Source: Peteryoungia rhizophila
GTDB lineage: Bacteria; Pseudomonadota; Alphaproteobacteria; Rhizobiales; Rhizobiaceae
DNA length: 64,000 bases
Direction: 5' to 3'
Assembly: GCF_004912145.1 (NCBI RefSeq)
Contig: NZ_STGT01000002.1
Coordinates: forward strand, 977,960 to 1,041,959
This document shows, piece after piece, positions 36,065 through 44,910 of this stretch. The notes beneath the pieces were generated by a model that saw nothing but the letters and a program-made list of their open reading frames with translations, had not been told where the DNA came from and ran no database searches. Position 1 is the first letter of the stretch, and each line of letters starts with the position of its first letter. The position numbers were made by a program, and so were the translations under genes.

Positions 36065-36988
36065 TTAGCGCATTTCTTGGAAGGCGGCCGATGCCGAGGT
36101 AAATCGGCCGAGGATACCAGCGATCCGTTCGCGGTTTGCCTGTGAAACCGGAACCATGGGCAGGCGCATCTCGGGTCCGGCGAGATTGGACAATGCCAGT
36201 GCCGCTTTGACAGGTCCCGGGTTCGATTCGATGAACATGCTGTCGGTCAGTTCGGAAATCAGTTCATGCAGTGCGAGTGCACGCGCCGTATCGCCGCGCC
36301 TCCAGGCTTCCACCAGTTGCACCATTTCGCGCGGCGCGACATTGGCGACAACGCTTGTGACACCGACAGCCCCGAGCGACAGGAAGGGCAAGGTGAGCCC
36401 ATCGTCGCCGGAATGAATGATCAGCCGGTCCCCACAGGCGCTACGCAATTGGGTGACACGTGCGGCCGATCCGCCGGCCTCCTTGATGGCGATGATGTTG
36501 TCATGCCTTTCAATCAAAGCGGCACAGGTCTCTGGCGAAATTTCCACGCCGCAGCGGCCCGGGACGGAGTAGAGCATGACCGGCAGAGACGTCGCTTGCG
36601 CGGCTGCACCATAATGGGCAAGGAGGCCGGCCTGGGTCGGCTTGTTGTAATAGGGCGTGACGATCAGGACTGCGTCCGCACCCGCCTGTTCGGCCCGCTT
36701 GACTTTGTCGATCGTTTTGGACGTGTCATTGGCACCGGCACCGGCCATCACCAAAGCTTGGCCTGCCACAAGCCTTACGGTCCGCGCGATCAGCGCATCG
36801 GCTTCATCGTCGGACAGCGTCGCAGCCTCTCCCGTCGTCCCGACGGGTACAAGACCTGCGATGCCGGCCTCGATCTGGCGCTCGACCAGAGCATCATAGG
36901 CTGCGTAGTCGACCCCTCCATCCTTGAAAGGAGTGATGAGGGCGGTGAAGACGCCGTTGAAACGTTGTGCAAGGGCCTGCATGGTCAT
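36065..36988 (-). CDS. dapA: DapA-family (dihydrodipicolinate synthase-like) aldolase
   Basis: The protein has 307 residues from the ATG at 36988 with a GAGGAAT ribosome site. All key DapA features are seen: GTTGEAATL with Thr51-Thr52, TPYYNKPTQ, Arg145 in SVPGRCG and the Schiff-base Lys169 in AIKEAGG. DapA condenses pyruvate with aspartate semialdehyde; related enzymes of the same fold deaminate pyrroline-hydroxycarboxylate in hydroxyproline breakdown. Location in a catabolic operon with a DapB-like gene rather than with biosynthesis genes suggests a special role. The true reaction is not decided by the sequence. Confidence 0.78.
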   Translation of the reverse strand: MTMQALAQRFNGVFTALITPFKDGGVDYAAYDALVERQIEAGIAGLVPVGTTGEAATLSDDEADALIARTVRLVAGQALVMAGAGANDTSKTIDKVKRAEQAGADAVLIVTPYYNKPTQAGLLAHYGAAAQATSLPVMLYSVPGRCGVEISPETCAALIERHDNIIAIKEAGGSAARVTQLRSACGDRLIIHSGDDGLTLPFLSLGAVGVTSVVANVAPREMVQLVEAWRRGDTARALALHELISELTDSMFIESNPGPVKAALALSNLAGPEMRLPMVPVSQANRERIAGILGRFTSASAAFQEMR

Positions 36989-37005
36989 ATTCCTCGTTGT
37001 TGTCG

Positions 37006-37749
37006 TCAGTCGTTCAAGCTGTCCGCCAAGCTGTAGCGGCCTGCGGGGCGAGGGATGGAAACCAGCCATTGCGCCGCAGTGATTGCACCTGCGGCATAGG
37101 CTGTGAGCGTTTGGACGCGGTAGGTCAGGACGGCTTCCGCTGCGCCCATCTGAAAGCGCACCTCATTGATGCCTACCGTATCTCCCACCCGGTTGACGGT
37201 GATTGCAGGTTGGGGTGCGGCGAAACCCATTACGCGGCTTCGTGCTTCACAGACATCGCGTGCCAGAAGCAGAGAGGTTCCGGACGGGTCGGTTTTCTTC
37301 GCGCGATGGTAGGTTTCGCCAATGCCCGCTTCGGCATCTGGCATGCGTCTGGCAAAATCGATCGCTGCGCGTTTGAAGGCTTCAAAACCGGGGGCGAAAT
37401 TCGCGCTGACCAAGATCGGGCGTTGACGACTGAACATGCTCAACCGCTCGTCCTCTTCGACGGTGAAGCCGGTCGTGCCGATCACCATCGGAATGGATTT
37501 GGAGCCGATCTCTTCCTGTAGTCGAAGGCTCGCAACGGGCCTGGAAAAATCGATCATCACGTCGCAACGGCTGTTCATTCCAGCGTCGGCCGGTCGATAT
37601 TCGATGCTGCCCCCGGAGACAGGCACGCCGATGAGCTTTGACCCTGGACGAACGAGCGCTGCGGCCAGTTCCAGGCCCGGATTGGCCAGGATCAATTCGA
37701 CAAGCCGTGTCCCGACGCGACCCGAGGCTCCCATAATGGCGATCCGCAT
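37006..37749 (-). CDS. DapB-like (dihydrodipicolinate reductase family) protein, atypical active site
   Basis: The protein has 247 residues from the ATG at 37749. The Rossmann motif IMGASGRVG, the VMIDFSRP and IGTTGF segments and the substrate loop PSGTS all mark DapB. The catalytic motif, EAHHRHKVDAPSGT in E. coli, reads ETYHRAKKTDPSGT at 145-158. The first His (E. coli His159, the proposed acid) is Tyr147, whereas the next His and the Lys (Lys151) are kept. It follows the aldehyde dehydrogenase gene and precedes the DapA-like gene by 17 bases. A changed substrate is likely. Confidence 0.75.
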   Translation of the reverse strand: MRIAIMGASGRVGTRLVELILANPGLELAAALVRPGSKLIGVPVSGGSIEYRPADAGMNSRCDVMIDFSRPVASLRLQEEIGSKSIPMVIGTTGFTVEEDERLSMFSRQRPILVSANFAPGFEAFKRAAIDFARRMPDAEAGIGETYHRAKKTDPSGTSLLLARDVCEARSRVMGFAAPQPAITVNRVGDTVGINEVRFQMGAAEAVLTYRVQTLTAYAAGAITAAQWLVSIPRPAGRYSLADSLND

Positions 37750-37760
37750 ATGGCGTCTCC

Positions 37761-39179
37761 TCAATCAATGACGACCTTGGGTTCCGACATCTCGCGCAGT
37801 GCGATGCGGACACCTTCTCGGCCAAGACCCGAGCGCTTGACGCCGCCAAATGGCACATGCTCGGCGCGGAAGTCCGGACCTTCGTTGATCATCACGCCGC
37901 CGACATTCAGGTCGCGAGAGAAGGTCTTGATGAGCGCGTGATCATTCGTGAAAATCCCGGCCTGAAGGCCAAATTCGCCGGCATTGACCTCAGCGATCGC
38001 TGCCCGCGGATCGGTGAAGCTCCGGATCGCGATGACGGGTCCAAAGGTCTCATCGGCGATCACCGGTGCGTCTGCCGCGATCTGCGAAATCACGGTCGGA
38101 GAGAAGACCGTGCCATCATGCGTGCCGCCAGTCAGCAATTTCGCCCCATGCGCAGAAATGCTTGCGTTGACGCGTTCAGCAACGGTCTTGGCGGCAGCCA
38201 GATCGATCACAGTTCCCATGTCGGTGTCGTCTTGCGAAGGATCACCGAATTCGACAGCGTCGACAGCGGCCAGCAATCTTTCGGTGAAGATCTTTTCGAT
38301 ATCCCGATGAAGGTAGAGTTTCTTGACGGCCGCGCAGCTCTGCCCGGCGATTTCGAAGCGGTGCCCGATCGCCGTAGCAACGGCCTTGTCCAGATCGGCA
38401 TCGGGAAGCACGAACAAGGGGTCGTTGCCGCCCAACTCCATCAGGCAGCGGATCAGTCTGCTGGCGTTCTTGAGCGCAAGCCCTGCAGCCGGCCCGCCAG
38501 TGAAGGACAAAAGGTCGATCGGTGACTGGGCAAGCGACACTGCAGCTTCCGCCGCGCCGTGCACGATCTGGAAAAGGCCGGCTGGCCATCCAGCCTTCAT
38601 GGCGAGTTCGTGCAACCGCGCGGCGGCCAGCGGCGCCTTGGGTGACGGCTTGGCAACCACCGCATTGCCGGCTGCAATAGCCGGTCCCAGCTTGTGGCAG
38701 AGCAGATTGAGTGGGTAGTTAAAGGGGGTTATCGCACCGACGACACCAACTGGCTCATATGTAATCGTCGCCAGCCGGTCCGCGCCACCTTCCACGATTG
38801 CGCAATGCAGTGCTTCCCCATCGAGAAAGGTTGCGGCATCGCCTGAGAGCTTCAGCGTGTTTTGTGCGCGACGGACCTCGTTTCGCGCCTCGCGGATCGT
38901 CTTGCCCATCTCAGTGGAGATGATGCGGGCAAGGTTTTCGGCGTCTGCGGCAATCTCTTCAGCCAGAGCATTCAGCATGGCGCGACGTACGGCTGGAGTT
39001 GAGCAGCGGAACTCCCGCTGGGCTGTCTTCGCGCGTATCACGGCTGCAGCAATCTCAGCGGCAGAACTCACCGGGACTTCGCCGACCAACGCACCGTCGA
39101 AGGGATTGCGGACCGTAATTGCATTGCTGGTCTCGAGCGCCTGGCGCTGGGCTTGCATCATGTCGGTATACCTCGTCAT
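37761..39179 (-). CDS. NAD(P)-dependent aldehyde dehydrogenase
   Basis: The protein has 472 residues from the ATG at 39179, overlapping the upstream FAD-protein gene by 4 bases. The family motifs are PFNYPLNLL near the cofactor site, MELGGNDPL with the general-base Glu and GQSCAAVKKLYLH with the catalytic Cys. It is most like succinate- or ketoglutarate-semialdehyde and aldehyde dehydrogenases of broad type. In the operon it would oxidise the semialdehyde produced after amine oxidation and ring opening or cleavage of the imported compound (inference). Confidence 0.82.
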   Translation of the reverse strand: MTRYTDMMQAQRQALETSNAITVRNPFDGALVGEVPVSSAAEIAAAVIRAKTAQREFRCSTPAVRRAMLNALAEEIAADAENLARIISTEMGKTIREARNEVRRAQNTLKLSGDAATFLDGEALHCAIVEGGADRLATITYEPVGVVGAITPFNYPLNLLCHKLGPAIAAGNAVVAKPSPKAPLAAARLHELAMKAGWPAGLFQIVHGAAEAAVSLAQSPIDLLSFTGGPAAGLALKNASRLIRCLMELGGNDPLFVLPDADLDKAVATAIGHRFEIAGQSCAAVKKLYLHRDIEKIFTERLLAAVDAVEFGDPSQDDTDMGTVIDLAAAKTVAERVNASISAHGAKLLTGGTHDGTVFSPTVISQIAADAPVIADETFGPVIAIRSFTDPRAAIAEVNAGEFGLQAGIFTNDHALIKTFSRDLNVGGVMINEGPDFRAEHVPFGGVKRSGLGREGVRIALREMSEPKVVID

Positions 39180-40513
39180 TCGTGGTTGGTCCTCGTTTGG
39201 CTGACGCCAGTCAGCGCAGCTATGGACACCGGGCGCAGCGGCCAACGGCGACCCGTCAGGTCATCTGTCGATGGCACGAGGCCATCTGGCTTGATCTCAG
39301 CCATGAGTTGAGCCGTATTGGCAGCGCAGAAGCGCCCTTGGCACGCGCCCATGGCAAAGCGACCGTTGTGCTTGACCTCTCTCCCCGTCAGCCGGTCCGC
39401 CCGATCGCAAAGTTGGCGCAGATCACCGACAGTCTTGCCTTCGCAGCGGCAGAGCACGGTTTCGTCAGGCAAGGTTGAGAGCAAGGCCTCGCCTTGGACA
39501 GGAGCAAAGAGTGCCGTGAGAGTTGATTGGGCATTGCGGGCGCGCTCAACCATCCGGTTCAGTAGTGTGTGTCCTTTGCCCCCTGACAGCATGTCCGCGA
39601 CCTTGCGTCCAGCTCGCTGCCCGTCTGCGTGGGCGGCAAAGACACCAAGTGCTTCGCGACAATCCCCGGCTCTCACGATGATCGGCCCACGATCCGTTCG
39701 CGCCGTCGCACTGGGGAGGCTGAAATCATTGGGCCGAATGCCGTCATGAAGCCCAATGCGGTCGACGTGGAGGCTTTGCCTCCGGCCATCACTTCGCAAC
39801 ATAACGACACGTAGATTTCCGCCATCGCGCTCGATCGCCTCAATACGGGTGCCGCGTAGCCAGGGTATACGGCGCCGATAGATGTCCGAAAGATAGCCGG
39901 CCGCTTCGCGCAGAATTTCGGGGTGACCGAGCATGGCGAGACCTGCGCCCAGCCGCCGCAGCGGATCGCCCTCCTCGACGATGGCGACAGGCGGATTGCC
40001 GAGTCTGGCCATCTGGGCGGCGACGGCAATCAATAGTGGCCCTGTGCCGGCGATCAGGACCCTTCCTTTCGGAGCCCGACCGGTTTCCTTCATCATGACC
40101 TGCAGCCCACCGGCGGTGGAAACGCCGGCCATTTGCCAACCCGCGCGCGGTCGCACCTTCTCGATCGCGCCCGTTGCGAGAACGAGGGTCTTTGTTCGCA
40201 ATTGCTCGAGATTGCCAGAGTGCCGGTTTTCGATGAGAACCAGCCCGTCGCCGTCGACGCCGAGGAACACGCAGGCGTGACGCACAGGAGTACGGGCTTC
40301 TGAGAAGGCTTTCTCAAGCGCCTTCCAATCAACATGGCTACCCGCGGCCTGGTGGATTGGCGCAACACCGGGGATCGGCTGCCGATGGATCGCACCGCCA
40401 AGGCTTTCGCGCTGTTCGACGACCTCGACCGTCAAGCCCGAACGTGCCGCTTCCACCGCCGCGGATAGACCCGCTGGACCACCTCCGATAATCAGGACAT
40501 CAAGTTCAATCAT
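39176..40513 (-). CDS. FAD/NAD-binding subunit of a three-part amino-acid/opine dehydrogenase (OoxA/HcnB-like)
   Basis: The protein has 445 residues from the ATG at 40513. The N-terminal FAD motif is VLIIGGGPAGLSAA and a second nucleotide-binding motif is RVLIAGTGPLLIAVA. A C-terminal BFD-like cysteine set VLCRCEG and GACQGRFC should bind an iron-sulfur cluster. This is the large subunit type found in opine oxidases (OoxA/NoxA), HcnB and D-hydroxyproline dehydrogenase. It overlaps the 2Fe-2S gene upstream by 8 bases, and the three dehydrogenase genes are consecutive. Confidence 0.83.
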   Translation of the reverse strand: MIELDVLIIGGGPAGLSAAVEAARSGLTVEVVEQRESLGGAIHRQPIPGVAPIHQAAGSHVDWKALEKAFSEARTPVRHACVFLGVDGDGLVLIENRHSGNLEQLRTKTLVLATGAIEKVRPRAGWQMAGVSTAGGLQVMMKETGRAPKGRVLIAGTGPLLIAVAAQMARLGNPPVAIVEEGDPLRRLGAGLAMLGHPEILREAAGYLSDIYRRRIPWLRGTRIEAIERDGGNLRVVMLRSDGRRQSLHVDRIGLHDGIRPNDFSLPSATARTDRGPIIVRAGDCREALGVFAAHADGQRAGRKVADMLSGGKGHTLLNRMVERARNAQSTLTALFAPVQGEALLSTLPDETVLCRCEGKTVGDLRQLCDRADRLTGREVKHNGRFAMGACQGRFCAANTAQLMAEIKPDGLVPSTDDLTGRRWPLRPVSIAALTGVSQTRTNHE

Positions 40514-40760
40514 TCGGCTTCTCCAGCGCCTCGACTTCCATGCCAGGCCGTGCCGGCGTGATACAGGCCTCCCGAATGAGTCCGTCGACACGCAGCAGGC
40601 AGTTCTGGCAGGCGCCGATGCCGCAGAAGTATCGGGTCTCCTCGCCGAGGGGGCCGTAACCGAAGCTGCCGACGCCGGCGGCATCGAGTGCCGCTGCAAG
40701 GCTCTCTCCGCTACGGAAGGGAATGGCGCGCCCTTGCCAGTGGAAGGTCTGCTGGATCAT
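40506..40760 (-). CDS. (2Fe-2S)-binding small subunit (HcnA-like)
   Basis: The protein has 84 residues. Cysteines in YFCGIGACQNC and a later REACITP provide the four ligands of a plant-type 2Fe-2S ferredoxin fold. It is the gamma or small subunit that carries electrons between the two flavin subunits in opine oxidase/hydroxyproline dehydrogenase-type complexes. It overlaps both neighbours (4 bases with the oxidase upstream, 8 with the FAD subunit downstream), so the three parts are made together. Confidence 0.83.
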   Translation of the reverse strand: MIQQTFHWQGRAIPFRSGESLAAALDAAGVGSFGYGPLGEETRYFCGIGACQNCLLRVDGLIREACITPARPGMEVEALEKPND

Positions 40761-41932
40761 GCGGATAGCTCCAGGTTGGCGAACCTGGCGGGATCGAAGA
40801 ATGAGAGATCGATGTCCGGCGTCTCCCCACAGATCAATTGGACGATCGACTTGCCAGTCACCGGGCCAAGGCAGATGCCGTCTCCCTCGAAGCCAGTGGC
40901 TACATAGGCGTTGGCGACGCCCGGGATTTTTCCGACCAGTGGCAGACCATCGGTCACAGCGGTGCGTGTTCCGGCAAAACTCCGCAACAGTCTGAGGTTG
41001 GCAAGCTGGGGAATGAGAGCTACGGCCTCACGCAGAATCCGGGCGACCGCATCGATGTCGTTTGTCTCCCGGTCGCCGTGGTCCTCTCGTGTGCCCCCTA
41101 ACAGAAACTGGCCCGTGACAAGGGGATCAATTACCAGTCCCAGCCCGCGTGCTGGCGGCGCATGCCCGGTGTTTTGGCTTCCCTTGCTGAGCAGGTAACG
41201 GCCGGACATGATGGCGCCGCGCATGGCGCTGTTGAGTGCAGGCGCTCGTTCGGTGACCAGCAATTGACCTTTGCGCGGGGTCAGGACATCGGAAAGGCCG
41301 AGAAGCCGCGCCGAGCCATTGCCTGCAGCAATGACGACCAAGTCTGCAGATATCGAGCCTTCGCTGGTTGCAACCCCTGCCACGCGAGAGCCACCGGCTT
41401 CCAGCACCAACCCATCCACACGCAGGTTGCGTTCGACGACAATGCCGCTTGCCGTCAGCAGCCGGTGGACGATCTGGTAGCCGATTGCATGCCCTTCGCC
41501 ATGGACCTCGACGGCCATCGTCGCCGCTGGCGAAAGGGCCGGCAAGGCGGAACGCAAGCCGGAAGCGGACAGGGTTTCGACCACCACGCCTGCGCTTGCA
41601 AGAGCCTTTGAATGAGCCTCCAGCACACTGCCTTCTTCATCCGACGATGCAATGATGAAGGTCGAGCGTCGCTTGAATGCACCGGCAAAAATGCCGTCGT
41701 CGGCCAGTTCCCCGTAGAGGCGGACACCCTTGAGCGCGGCAGCCATCATTGGGCCGGGCTTCTTGCTTGCAACGGAGACGGCGCCGTCAGCGGCACCCGT
41801 TGCCTCCGCAGCCGGGGCGGCTGCGTCGACCAAGCGGACGGCGGTGCCGCGTTTGGCAAGAAAATAGGCGGTTGCAGCTCCGACGATGCCGGAACCGACG
41901 ATTATGGCACTGGATGGGGGACGCGATTGCAT
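40757..41932 (-). CDS. FAD-dependent D-amino-acid oxidase-like subunit (DadA/OoxB/HcnC-like)
   Basis: The protein has 391 residues from the ATG at 41932 (a TTG at 41965 is an alternative). The DAO-type FAD motif is AIIVGSGIVGAATAYFLAKRG, and the C-terminal FAD contacts are in RSFAGTRTAVTDGLPLVG and GFEGDG. This subunit binds the amino acid and oxidises its C-N bond. Together with the two preceding proteins it forms a membrane-linked or cytoplasmic dehydrogenase. The gene is first in the operon, facing a divergent LysR gene. Confidence 0.82.
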   Translation of the reverse strand: MQSRPPSSAIIVGSGIVGAATAYFLAKRGTAVRLVDAAAPAAEATGAADGAVSVASKKPGPMMAAALKGVRLYGELADDGIFAGAFKRRSTFIIASSDEEGSVLEAHSKALASAGVVVETLSASGLRSALPALSPAATMAVEVHGEGHAIGYQIVHRLLTASGIVVERNLRVDGLVLEAGGSRVAGVATSEGSISADLVVIAAGNGSARLLGLSDVLTPRKGQLLVTERAPALNSAMRGAIMSGRYLLSKGSQNTGHAPPARGLGLVIDPLVTGQFLLGGTREDHGDRETNDIDAVARILREAVALIPQLANLRLLRSFAGTRTAVTDGLPLVGKIPGVANAYVATGFEGDGICLGPVTGKSIVQLICGETPDIDLSFFDPARFANLELSA

Positions 41933-41949
41933 GGTTTGGAGCCGGCCTG

Positions 41950-41972
41950 ATTGGTTGTGAGCCAATATTGGC
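41950..41972. promoter_or_regulatory. LysR operator in divergent region
   Basis: ATTGGTTGTGAGCCAAT (41950-41966) is a dyad with T-N11-A spacing. It overlaps a 12-base perfect palindrome GCCAATATTGGC (41961-41972). A looser inverted repeat, GATACAA...TTGTATC, is at 41993-42033. The LysR protein encoded at 42082 probably controls the divergent operon from here. Confidence 0.6.
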
Positions 41973-42081
41973 GGCGGTTAGGTGCAAGCGTCGATACAAG
42001 ATGACGGCCTTGCTTGTTCACGAAATTTGTATCCGCTAGAAAGTCTCGACCCCTTAACAGGGAAGAAGGGGGACCAGCGCC

Positions 42082-43011
42082 ATGGCCAAGATCAGCCTCA
42101 CACTTATCCAGACCTTCTATCAGGTGGCGCGCCACGGCTCGTTTTCCGCCGCAGCGCGCGATCTCAACCTCAGCTATCAATCGGCCGCCAATCATGTCCG
42201 GCGACTGGAGCAGATCCTGCAGGGCAAGCTGATCGATTCCGAGCAAGGGGCCAAGCGCATATCGCTCACCCCAAGAGGTCGAGCGCTCTACAGCCTTCTC
42301 CATCCCGAACTGGACATCATGCTGGAGCGGCTGACAAAGCTGATCGAGAACCAGCGCTCTTCGCTACGGGTCGGCATGCCCCAGGCAATCTTCTTCTATC
42401 TGTTCCCACGGGTTCTATCGCGGTTTCGCGAGGCCTTTCCCGAGATGGAGTTCGCTGTTTACGAACGGGACACTGTCCTGGCTGAGCTCGTAAAGAACGG
42501 CAGTCTGGACGTCTGTATTTCTGAGCGCTACTTCGGCGACCCCGTTGTTCCGCAGCGCCTGCTCGGGAGCTATCGCTTGAGCCTCGTCTATCCTCAGGCT
42601 TGGGGAGAGCCGCCCGAGCAACACGACATTCCAGCGTGGTCCGTGGGCCGACCCTTCATCACCTATGAGCCTGGGCAGACTTTGCGAAATCTGGCGGTCG
42701 ACTTTCTCGGTCGCGACGGGGCAATCGTGCAGCCGGCTGTCTCCACATCTGGGAGTTCGAGCGTCAAGCGCTGTGTGGAGGAGGGGCTCGGCTTCTCGAT
42801 CATTCCATCTTGGTGTGTTGGGCCGGAAGACTCTTCGATCCGCAGCACCAAGCTCAGCAACCTGCCGGAAGTCCGGGTCTACTTCGGCAATGCCGGCTTT
42901 CTGCAGAAGCATCCCATGGTGCAGCAGCTCTTTGAGGACTGCCGTCGTGAACTGGTCGGCCCGGTGCTCGATCCGCCACGCAGCAGCGAATTGGCCCTGG
43001 CTCCGCTTTGA
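42082..43011 (+). CDS. LysR-family transcriptional regulator
   Basis: The protein has 309 residues. The N-terminal helix-turn-helix covers about residues 4-64 (FYQVARHGSFSAAARDLNLS, YQSAANHVRRLEQ) and a LysR effector domain follows. It is divergent from the amino-acid dehydrogenase operon with a dyad site between, and its downstream neighbour in the same direction is the binding protein gene at 43172. It likely controls both, responding to the imported compound. Confidence 0.85.
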   Translation: MAKISLTLIQTFYQVARHGSFSAAARDLNLSYQSAANHVRRLEQILQGKLIDSEQGAKRISLTPRGRALYSLLHPELDIMLERLTKLIENQRSSLRVGMPQAIFFYLFPRVLSRFREAFPEMEFAVYERDTVLAELVKNGSLDVCISERYFGDPVVPQRLLGSYRLSLVYPQAWGEPPEQHDIPAWSVGRPFITYEPGQTLRNLAVDFLGRDGAIVQPAVSTSGSSSVKRCVEEGLGFSIIPSWCVGPEDSSIRSTKLSNLPEVRVYFGNAGFLQKHPMVQQLFEDCRRELVGPVLDPPRSSELALAPL

Positions 43012-43171
43012 AGCGGACATATAAAAAAGCCCATAAGTGGCTCGGACTCTCTAGCATTGTTCAAGTTTCATTCGTGGATAGGCTGATTTTCGGTCGGTCG
43101 ACCGCAGAGCTCAAGCATGGGCCTTGCGACGGACGGCAGAGAGATTCCGGGGAACAAAGGAGAATTTAATC

Positions 43172-43999
43172 ATGAAGTTGCTCAGTAAGATCTGCGGCGT
43201 GGCGACGATGGCGCTTTCGCTTCTTGCGGGGACCGCCGCGTCGGCCGGGACCATCGAAGACATTCGCGCCCGTGGCGTGCTTCGTATTCCAGCGATCCTC
43301 AACGAGACGCCTTACTTCACCAAGGATCCCCGCACCGGCGAGTGGCAGGGCTTCGTGATCGATATGGCGAACGACGTGGCCAAGACCCTGGACGTCAAGC
43401 TTGAAGTCGTGGAATCCAGCTGGGCCAATGCCATCCTCGATGTCCAGAGCGGCAAGGTCGACATGGCCTTTGCCGTGACGGCAACGCCTGTTCGCGCCAT
43501 GTCCGTCTCCTTTTCCGACCCGACCTATTATAACAGCTTCGTTTTGGTATCCGCCAAGGAAGAGCTCACTGGCAAGACTTGGAGCGAACTGAACGATCCG
43601 AAGTTTACTTTTGCTGTAGACCTTGGCTCCGCTCAGGATCTCATCACCCAGCAATATCTTCCCAAAGCCAATATCCTGCGCTTCAAAACGCGTGACGAGG
43701 CAATCGTTGCCGTCACGACCGGCAAGGCAGATGGGCTCGTCAACACGATGCTGAACGGCCTGGTCATTGCCAAGAAGGCTCCGACCATCGGTGCCGTCAA
43801 GGTTCCGACGCCCATTCTGTCGACGCCATCGGTGATCGCGCTGAACTATGGCGCGGACGAAACCTTCAAGAGCTTCGTGTCTGCCTGGGCTGAATACAAT
43901 CGGCGCATCGGCAACAACCAGACATGGATCCTGAAGAGCCTCGAGACCTACGGCATCACGCTGGAGGATATGCCTGTAGGCTTCGGCTTCGGCGGCTGA
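43172..43999 (+). CDS. Polar amino-acid ABC transporter, substrate-binding protein
   Basis: The protein has 275 residues from the ATG at 43172, with the strong ribosome site AAAGGAGAA. Signal peptide to about residue 25 (ASA/GT), then the family 3 binding domain (GFVIDMANDVAKTLDV, GKVDMAFAVTATPVRAMSVSFS). It is separated from its likely permease and ATPase genes, which are on the opposite strand at 34415-35872. Because that transporter has no binding protein of its own, the two are probably parts of one system. A terminator follows. Confidence 0.82.
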   Translation: MKLLSKICGVATMALSLLAGTAASAGTIEDIRARGVLRIPAILNETPYFTKDPRTGEWQGFVIDMANDVAKTLDVKLEVVESSWANAILDVQSGKVDMAFAVTATPVRAMSVSFSDPTYYNSFVLVSAKEELTGKTWSELNDPKFTFAVDLGSAQDLITQQYLPKANILRFKTRDEAIVAVTTGKADGLVNTMLNGLVIAKKAPTIGAVKVPTPILSTPSVIALNYGADETFKSFVSAWAEYNRRIGNNQTWILKSLETYGITLEDMPVGFGFGG

Positions 44000-44074
44000 A
44001 GAGGCTGGTCGCGACGTGCTGAGCTCTTGGCGTGTCTCGACCTTCGCCGCACTATCTGGTTGAAAACGTTAGAG

Positions 44075-44100
44075 CGGGCCGCAGGATCGTCGGCCCGTTT
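44075..44100 (+). terminator. Intrinsic terminator after the binding-protein gene
   Basis: CGGGCCG and CGGCCCG form a 7-bp GC stem with a 9-base loop followed by TTTCGTT. It lies between the convergent binding-protein gene and ehuA. The T-run is short and interrupted, so strength is uncertain. Confidence 0.55.
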
Positions 44101-44133
44101 CGTTGTCGGGACCATCTGAGTATATGAGGCTGC

Positions 44134-44910
44134 CTAGGCCAGCACCGAGGACAGAAATTCGCGCGTCCGCTCCTCTCTCGGTTCTCCGAAAATCTCTTCG
44201 GGTGAACCCTGTTCGCAGATGCGACCCTTGTCGAAGAAGCAGACCCGGTCCGAAACCTCGCGCGCAAAGCGCATTTCATGGGTGACTAGAAGCATGGTCA
44301 AGTCGTGCTCGTGTGCCAGGCCGCGGATGACGGAGAGCACTTCGCCCACCAGTTGAGGATCAAGCGCCGACGTGGGCTCATCGAACAGCAGGACGCTCGG
44401 CCGCATGGCGAGCGCGCGGGCAATCGCGACGCGTTGCTGCTGTCCGCCCGAGAGCTGGGCCGGGTAATGGTCTTTCTTGTCCGCCAGTCCGACCATATCG
44501 AGCAGTTCGATGGCACGCGCTTCCGCTTCCGCCCGCGCCATGCCCAATACCCGGACGGGCGCTTCGACGACATTGCGCAGGACGGTCATGTGCGGAAAGA
44601 GATTGAAGCTCTGGAAGACCATGCCGACATGGCTGCGGATCTGGCGCAGATGCCTCTCAGATGCCCGGAACGGTCCTTTGCCACGCTCTTCATGGTAGGA
44701 CATGTCGGCAAGTGTCAGCTTGCCTTCCTGAAAGGGTTCCAGCGTCATCAGGATGCGCAAGACCGTCGATTTTCCGGAGCCTGAGGGCCCGATGAGCGTG
44801 ACCTTCTCCCCCTTCGCCACACTGAAATTGAACTGGTCGAGCACTGTCAGGATTCCGAAACGCTTCGTGACGTCGGAGAACTCTATAAAAGGGTTATGAG
44901 CATCGGTCAT
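44134..44910 (-). CDS. ehuA: Ectoine/hydroxyectoine ABC transporter, ATP-binding protein
   Basis: The protein has 258 residues from the ATG at 44910, overlapping the ehuD stop by 4 bases. Walker A is GPSGSGKST, the signature is [20 protein letters not shown] and Walker B is [15 protein letters not shown] lineage insert [17 protein letters not shown] near residue 80 is common in EhuA-type ATPases. It powers the EhuC-EhuD permease. In Ensifer meliloti ehuA comes first; here it is the last gene of the operon. Confidence 0.85.
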   Translation of the reverse strand: MTDAHNPFIEFSDVTKRFGILTVLDQFNFSVAKGEKVTLIGPSGSGKSTVLRILMTLEPFQEGKLTLADMSYHEERGKGPFRASERHLRQIRSHVGMVFQSFNLFPHMTVLRNVVEAPVRVLGMARAEAEARAIELLDMVGLADKKDHYPAQLSGGQQQRVAIARALAMRPSVLLFDEPTSALDPQLVGEVLSVIRGLAHEHDLTMLLVTHEMRFAREVSDRVCFFDKGRICEQGSPEEIFGEPREERTREFLSSVLA

